From an uncultured SAR116 cluster alpha proteobacterium (GTDB taxonomy: Bacteria > Pseudomonadota > Alphaproteobacteria > Puniceispirillales > Marisalimonadaceae): a DNA stretch of 64,000 nucleotides. The position numbers and the translations under genes are program-made. Positions 61,712-64,000 of this stretch are shown here, one piece after another; within the stretch, counting starts at the first letter, position 1; each line of letters starts with the position of its first letter. The stretch spans positions 118,670-182,669 of the forward strand of contig CABZWX010000001.1 in the NCBI GenBank assembly GCA_902529515.1. The letters run 5' to 3'. The notes under the pieces were generated by a model that saw only the letters and a list, made by a program, of their open reading frames with translations, did no database searches and was not told the origin of the DNA.

Positions 61712-61858
61712 TTAAACTATAAAAAAGTGATAAACTAACAATCCTACTAAAATACCCTTGATAAATGATATCCAGGCAACTCCATGGTCGGAAACACCAA
61801 GTTTTTCTTTCCACCAATCTATTTGTTTTTTTTCCCAGTTAATATAATTTTGTATCAT
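61712..61858 (-). CDS. Small membrane protein with Trp/Lys-rich N-terminus
   Basis: A 48-residue protein, ATG 61856-61858: a soluble Trp-rich head (NWEKKQIDWWKEKLG), a short turn (VSDHGVAW) and one helix (ISFIKGILVGLLVYHFF). The composition is clearly protein-like. No family with a known function is recognised. Same direction as the peptide at 61575. Confidence 0.55.
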   Translation of the reverse strand: MIQNYINWEKKQIDWWKEKLGVSDHGVAWISFIKGILVGLLVYHFFIV

Positions 61859-61894
61859 ATTTTTACCCCTAATCAATATACATTTTACTGCCTC

Positions 61895-61922
61895 ACTGTG
61901 TCAAATCTGTGTCAAAACTGAG
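61895..61922. repeat. Direct repeat B (right copy)
   Basis: Second copy of the repeat at 59377-59405 (differing at about 3 positions); downstream CTGAGGTGTATTTA (61930-61943) also resembles the sequence after copy A. Lies right before the non-coding stretch that leads to the integrase remnant. Confidence 0.6.
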
Positions 61923-62271
61923 TATTCTCTGAGGTGTATTTAGTTTCTTTTCTTTTAATTAATTGATATTAATAAGAAAGAATTGGTGCGCTCGAGATGA
62001 GGTGTGATGCCTAACCAGAGCAATGGTTTTATCTAAACTCCAACAATATTAATAGCTTAGCAAATACAGTGAGTCCGTCAATCATAAAAAGCTTGTCTAC
62101 AACCTTGTCTACAGTAGACACAGCCCATGGGTCCGGGGTTACTGCACCCTTTTCCTAATCAACAATGGTCAATGGTCAGGGGGTGGTCTGCCCATTGACC
62201 GTAGTCCATAGAACTCGGACCAGGGTTCAATGATGGGTTAGCGGAAATGTTGTTAGTAATTGTGTTTATAA
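61923..62271. other. Non-coding stretch with G+C-rich structured block
   Basis: About 350 bases with no supportable gene. It holds a direct repeat of TTGTCTAC (62093-62100, 62105-62112) whose second copy forms a 15-base palindrome (62106-62120). It also has a G+C-rich block of about 62120-62235 with a possible nested fold: outer pairing GGTCCG (62130-62135) / CGGACC (62216-62221) and inner perfect 9-bp pairing 62167-62175 / 62192-62200. The base composition is very different from the surrounding genome. Could be a structured RNA, a recombination site or imported DNA. Confidence 0.5.
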
Positions 62272-62412
62272 TTTACATTCTATGATTCAAGACATGAAGC
62301 CATATCAAGGATGTTTGAGAAAGGATTGAATGTACCAGAGGTTGCATCTATCAGTGGTCACAAGACAGCTAGTCAATTATTTAGGTATGTTCAAGTTAAT
62401 GCTAGGTTATGA
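62272..62412 (+). pseudogene. Tyrosine recombinase (phage integrase) C-terminal remnant
   Basis: A 46-codon open stretch reads FTFYDSRHEAISRMFEKGLN, then VPEVASISGHKTASQLFRYVQVNARL and stop. This is the catalytic end of a tyrosine recombinase: Arg-His in DSRHEA, His in SGHKT, and Tyr nucleophile in FRYVQ. A stop codon lies directly upstream in frame and there is no start, so about 85-90% of a normal integrase is missing. Evidence that an integrated element once lay here. Confidence 0.85.
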
Positions 62413-62452
62413 GCCTGACTCTTTTCCGCAGAGTTCTGCCATTTATTAAAGG

Positions 62453-62513
62453 TGGTTGGTATAGTGGTTGGTACGATTTTTCTAACTTTATTCTGGTTGG
62501 TACAGTGGTTGGT
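62453..62513. repeat. Four TGGTTGGT repeats in two pairs
   Basis: TGGTTGGT occurs at 62453-62460, 62465-62472, 62494-62501 and 62506-62513. Within each pair the copies are exactly 12 bases apart, and the pairs are 41 bases apart. Starts 40 bases after the integrase stop. Such spaced short repeats resemble recombinase arm-binding sites. The rest of 62413-62591 is A+T-rich without a gene. Confidence 0.6.
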
Positions 62514-62603
62514 ATAAAGTATAAATTTAATCATTTTTATATTCGCTGGAGTTGTTCTTAATTTGTTTTTTATATAAATTAAATTTTAATAATGGAGCTC
62601 AAT

Positions 62604-63041
62604 ATGAATGAAAAAAATGATGATGATAAATTAGCTGTTCAAAGTTTATACAATTATGTGAGTTTATTTAATGAAAAAAATAAGAACAAAATTTTAGATT
62701 GTCTCCATTTTCCACATATGGCCCAATCTGAAAATAACGACCCTGTAATTTATAAAAGTAAAGAAGAAATATGGAGTTATCTAAGTTTTCTCTATAAAAA
62801 GTTAGAAACCGAGGAAAATTGGGATCATTCAACATTAGACAAAGCTGAAATCATTCATAGTTCTAAAAATGCTGTTCAATGCAGTGTTGAGTTTAATAGA
62901 AGGGATAAGAATAAGAAAAGTTATGCAAAAGCAGTAGGTATATTTACTTCAACAAAAAAAAATGGCAAATGGGGATTACAGTTAAGAATAATGATACCAG
63001 CTTCAGGCAATGTAACTTTGGCTGGAGCAAACATTAAATAA
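62604..63041 (+). CDS. NTF2-like (SnoaL-type) protein
   Basis: A 145-residue protein (from ATG 62604, with GGAGCT before it; an in-frame ATG at 62592 would add 4 residues). Layout like the gene at 59418: helix LYNYVSLFNEKNKNKILDCLHFP, middle strands, and VGIFTSTKKNGKWGLQLRIMIP at the end. Catalytic role unknown. It lies outside repeat B. Confidence 0.75.
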   Translation: MNEKNDDDKLAVQSLYNYVSLFNEKNKNKILDCLHFPHMAQSENNDPVIYKSKEEIWSYLSFLYKKLETEENWDHSTLDKAEIIHSSKNAVQCSVEFNRRDKNKKSYAKAVGIFTSTKKNGKWGLQLRIMIPASGNVTLAGANIK

Positions 63042-63244
63042 GTCAGCTATTGATTAATTTTTGTTCACTGTCGTCAACTACGTGCATTAGAAGCATGGAA
63101 AGGATTAGTAATGGGGCTAATTTACTTGACTGCACATTCTGGGATATAAGGCATAAAGCAATATCAATATTGGATTTATTTATATATTTTAGTACCATAA
63201 GATAATTATCAAAAAATTAATAAATAAATTAAACTATAATTCCA
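63042..63244. other. Gap with possible gene remnant
   Basis: 203 bases without a complete gene. A 30-codon frame without a start (about 63056-63151) reads HCRQLRALEAWKGLVMGLIY and then LTAHSGI before its stop; it looks protein-like but I recognise no family. The rest is A+T-rich. Confidence 0.3.
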
Positions 63245-64000
63245 ATGAAGTTAGAAAATAAATTAAAAGAGAAACTATTAAATAAAAAAAAGGTTCTCGG
63301 TTGCTGGACAAGCCTAGATAATGAGATAACTTCAGAATTACTTGCTCTAGTTGGATTTGATTTTTTGTTGATTGACCATGAACATGGTTATGGTGATGTA
63401 AAAGGCATAACTAGACAAATACAATCGCTCAAAGAAACTGAATGTTCCCCTTTGGTAAGAATGCCTAAAGATGACGAGGTGTATGTAAAGAAAACTTTAG
63501 ATACTGGGGTAAATAGTCTGATGTTTCCATTAGTAAATAATAAAAAAGAGGCTGAAAATATTGTAGAAATGTGTAGATATGCGCCTAAAGGTTATAGAGG
63601 AATGTATATCAGCAGAGCTTCAAATTATGGGATGAACATAAAGAAATATTATGAAACTATTGAAAAAAATTTGCTGATAGTTTGTCAAATTGAAACTTCT
63701 GAAGGCGTTTCTAATATTGAAGAAATATCAGAAGTTGATGGTATTGATATGTTGTTTATTGGTCCTATGGATCTCTCTACTAGTATTGGTAAGTTTGGAC
63801 AATTTAACGATCCAGTATTTGTAGAAACAATTAATTTAGCAAAAGAAAAAATAATGAATTCTAATAAGTTTTCTGGAATGATGCCTTATGGAAATTATGA
63901 TTGGAAAGATGTATTTTCACAAGGGTTTGATTTAACTACAGCAGGAACAGAACTTTCAATATTAAGGGATTCAGTAATTTCAATCATAAAAGAGTTTCAT
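63245..64000 (+). CDS. HpcH/HpaI-family aldolase (3' end cut by window)
   Basis: 252 codons from ATG 63245 to the window edge. It matches 2,4-dihydroxyhept-2-ene-1,7-dioate/HpaI aldolases: LGCWTSLDNEITSELLALVGFD near the start, the DHEHGYGD motif (acid/base His), PLVRMPKDD, then VCQIETSEGVSNIEEI, with the metal-binding Glu, and GIDMLFIGPMDLSTSIG. Class II aldolases like this cleave 4-hydroxy-2-oxoacids, products of aromatic meta-cleavage, to pyruvate and an aldehyde. No ribosome-binding site is obvious. It is far from the dioxygenase operon, so a joint pathway is only a possibility. Confidence 0.9.
   Translation, partial: MKLENKLKEKLLNKKKVLGCWTSLDNEITSELLALVGFDFLLIDHEHGYGDVKGITRQIQSLKETECSPLVRMPKDDEVYVKKTLDTGVNSLMFPLVNNKKEAENIVEMCRYAPKGYRGMYISRASNYGMNIKKYYETIEKNLLIVCQIETSEGVSNIEEISEVDGIDMLFIGPMDLSTSIGKFGQFNDPVFVETINLAKEKIMNSNKFSGMMPYGNYDWKDVFSQGFDLTTAGTELSILRDSVISIIKEFH

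Noticed and set aside
62120..62235. tRNA, tmRNA or integron attC site in the G+C-rich block
   Set aside because: No cloverleaf, no T-loop with matching stem, no tag-peptide frame, and the core sites do not fit the attC consensus.
1..64000. CRISPR arrays, insertion sequences, rRNA or tRNA genes
   Set aside because: Looked for regularly spaced repeats, transposase motifs and conserved RNA segments on both strands; found none.

Overview
This window is AT-rich (roughly 30% G+C by eye) and densely packed, with gene gaps often under 30 bases and frequent 1-8 base overlaps. The proteins look alphaproteobacterial: a LivKGFHM importer, three TRAP systems, CaiB-type CoA transferase, GMC oxidoreductase, RsmJ, YugP-type peptidase, MAPEG and CutA proteins. 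Low G+C, compaction and many binding-protein-dependent carboxylate/amino-acid importers suggest a streamlined marine alphaproteobacterium, for example the AEGEAN-169/HIMB59 or SAR11-like groups. That placement is inference; there is no rRNA marker. I found no tRNA, rRNA or CRISPR array.

1-11.1 kb (all minus strand): a branched-chain amino-acid-type ABC importer (livM cut by the window edge, then livH, livF, livG, livK) and two complete TRAP operons (dctP-dctQ-dctM, twice). In each of these three operons a perfect inverted repeat lies just after the binding-protein gene. 11.2-16.9 kb (plus): a catabolic operon divergent from the second TRAP operon. It holds a type-I extradiol dioxygenase, an MhpA-like flavin hydroxylase, an IclR regulator, a second VOC dioxygenase-like protein, a fumarylacetoacetate-hydrolase-family protein and a DUF445 protein. 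Together with the TRAP importer this looks like uptake and ring cleavage of a phenolic compound.

17-38.8 kb: mixed metabolism. It includes an SDR lacking its catalytic Tyr/Lys, free-standing AlaX, methyltransferase plus GMC oxidoreductase, a YjbE/TerC protein, a third TRAP system with fused dctQM, divergent dctP and a tiny membrane protein, amidase/RidA-like, hydroxyacid dehydrogenase/SDR, DMT exporter, haloacid dehalogenase, class-I glutaminase-like hydrolase, glutathionyl-hydroquinone reductase, then a lambda-crystallin-type dehydrogenase / CoA transferase / D-aminoacylase / MATE cluster and a zinc alcohol dehydrogenase.

38.8-54.2 kb: many small and poorly known genes (cytochrome c', ChrA, MOSC, lipoprotein, RsmJ, rhodanese, quinone reductase, MAPEG, CIA30, YugP peptidase, DUF4174, CutA, DUF2784, SRAP, MORN repeats, cupin, GST, an Nmad3-like protein) and several tiny membrane or zinc-ribbon proteins. 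54.4-59.2 kb: a copper operon behind a MerR/CueR-style promoter (CopC-CusF fusion, unknown protein, TolC-type lipoprotein, Tat-exported multicopper oxidase, CopD).

59.3-62.6 kb is the most unusual part. A pair of about 28-base imperfect direct repeats brackets a 2.5-kb block with an NTF2-like protein, a GFA-like protein, two members of a four-member small zinc-ribbon family, a 50-residue protein with 14 cysteines that looks like an undescribed metallothionein, and several tiny membrane peptides. Just beyond lie a G+C-rich structured non-coding block, a decayed tyrosine-recombinase fragment and short repeats. I read this as a small, decayed integrated element. The window ends in a HpaI/HpcH-type aldolase gene cut by the right edge.
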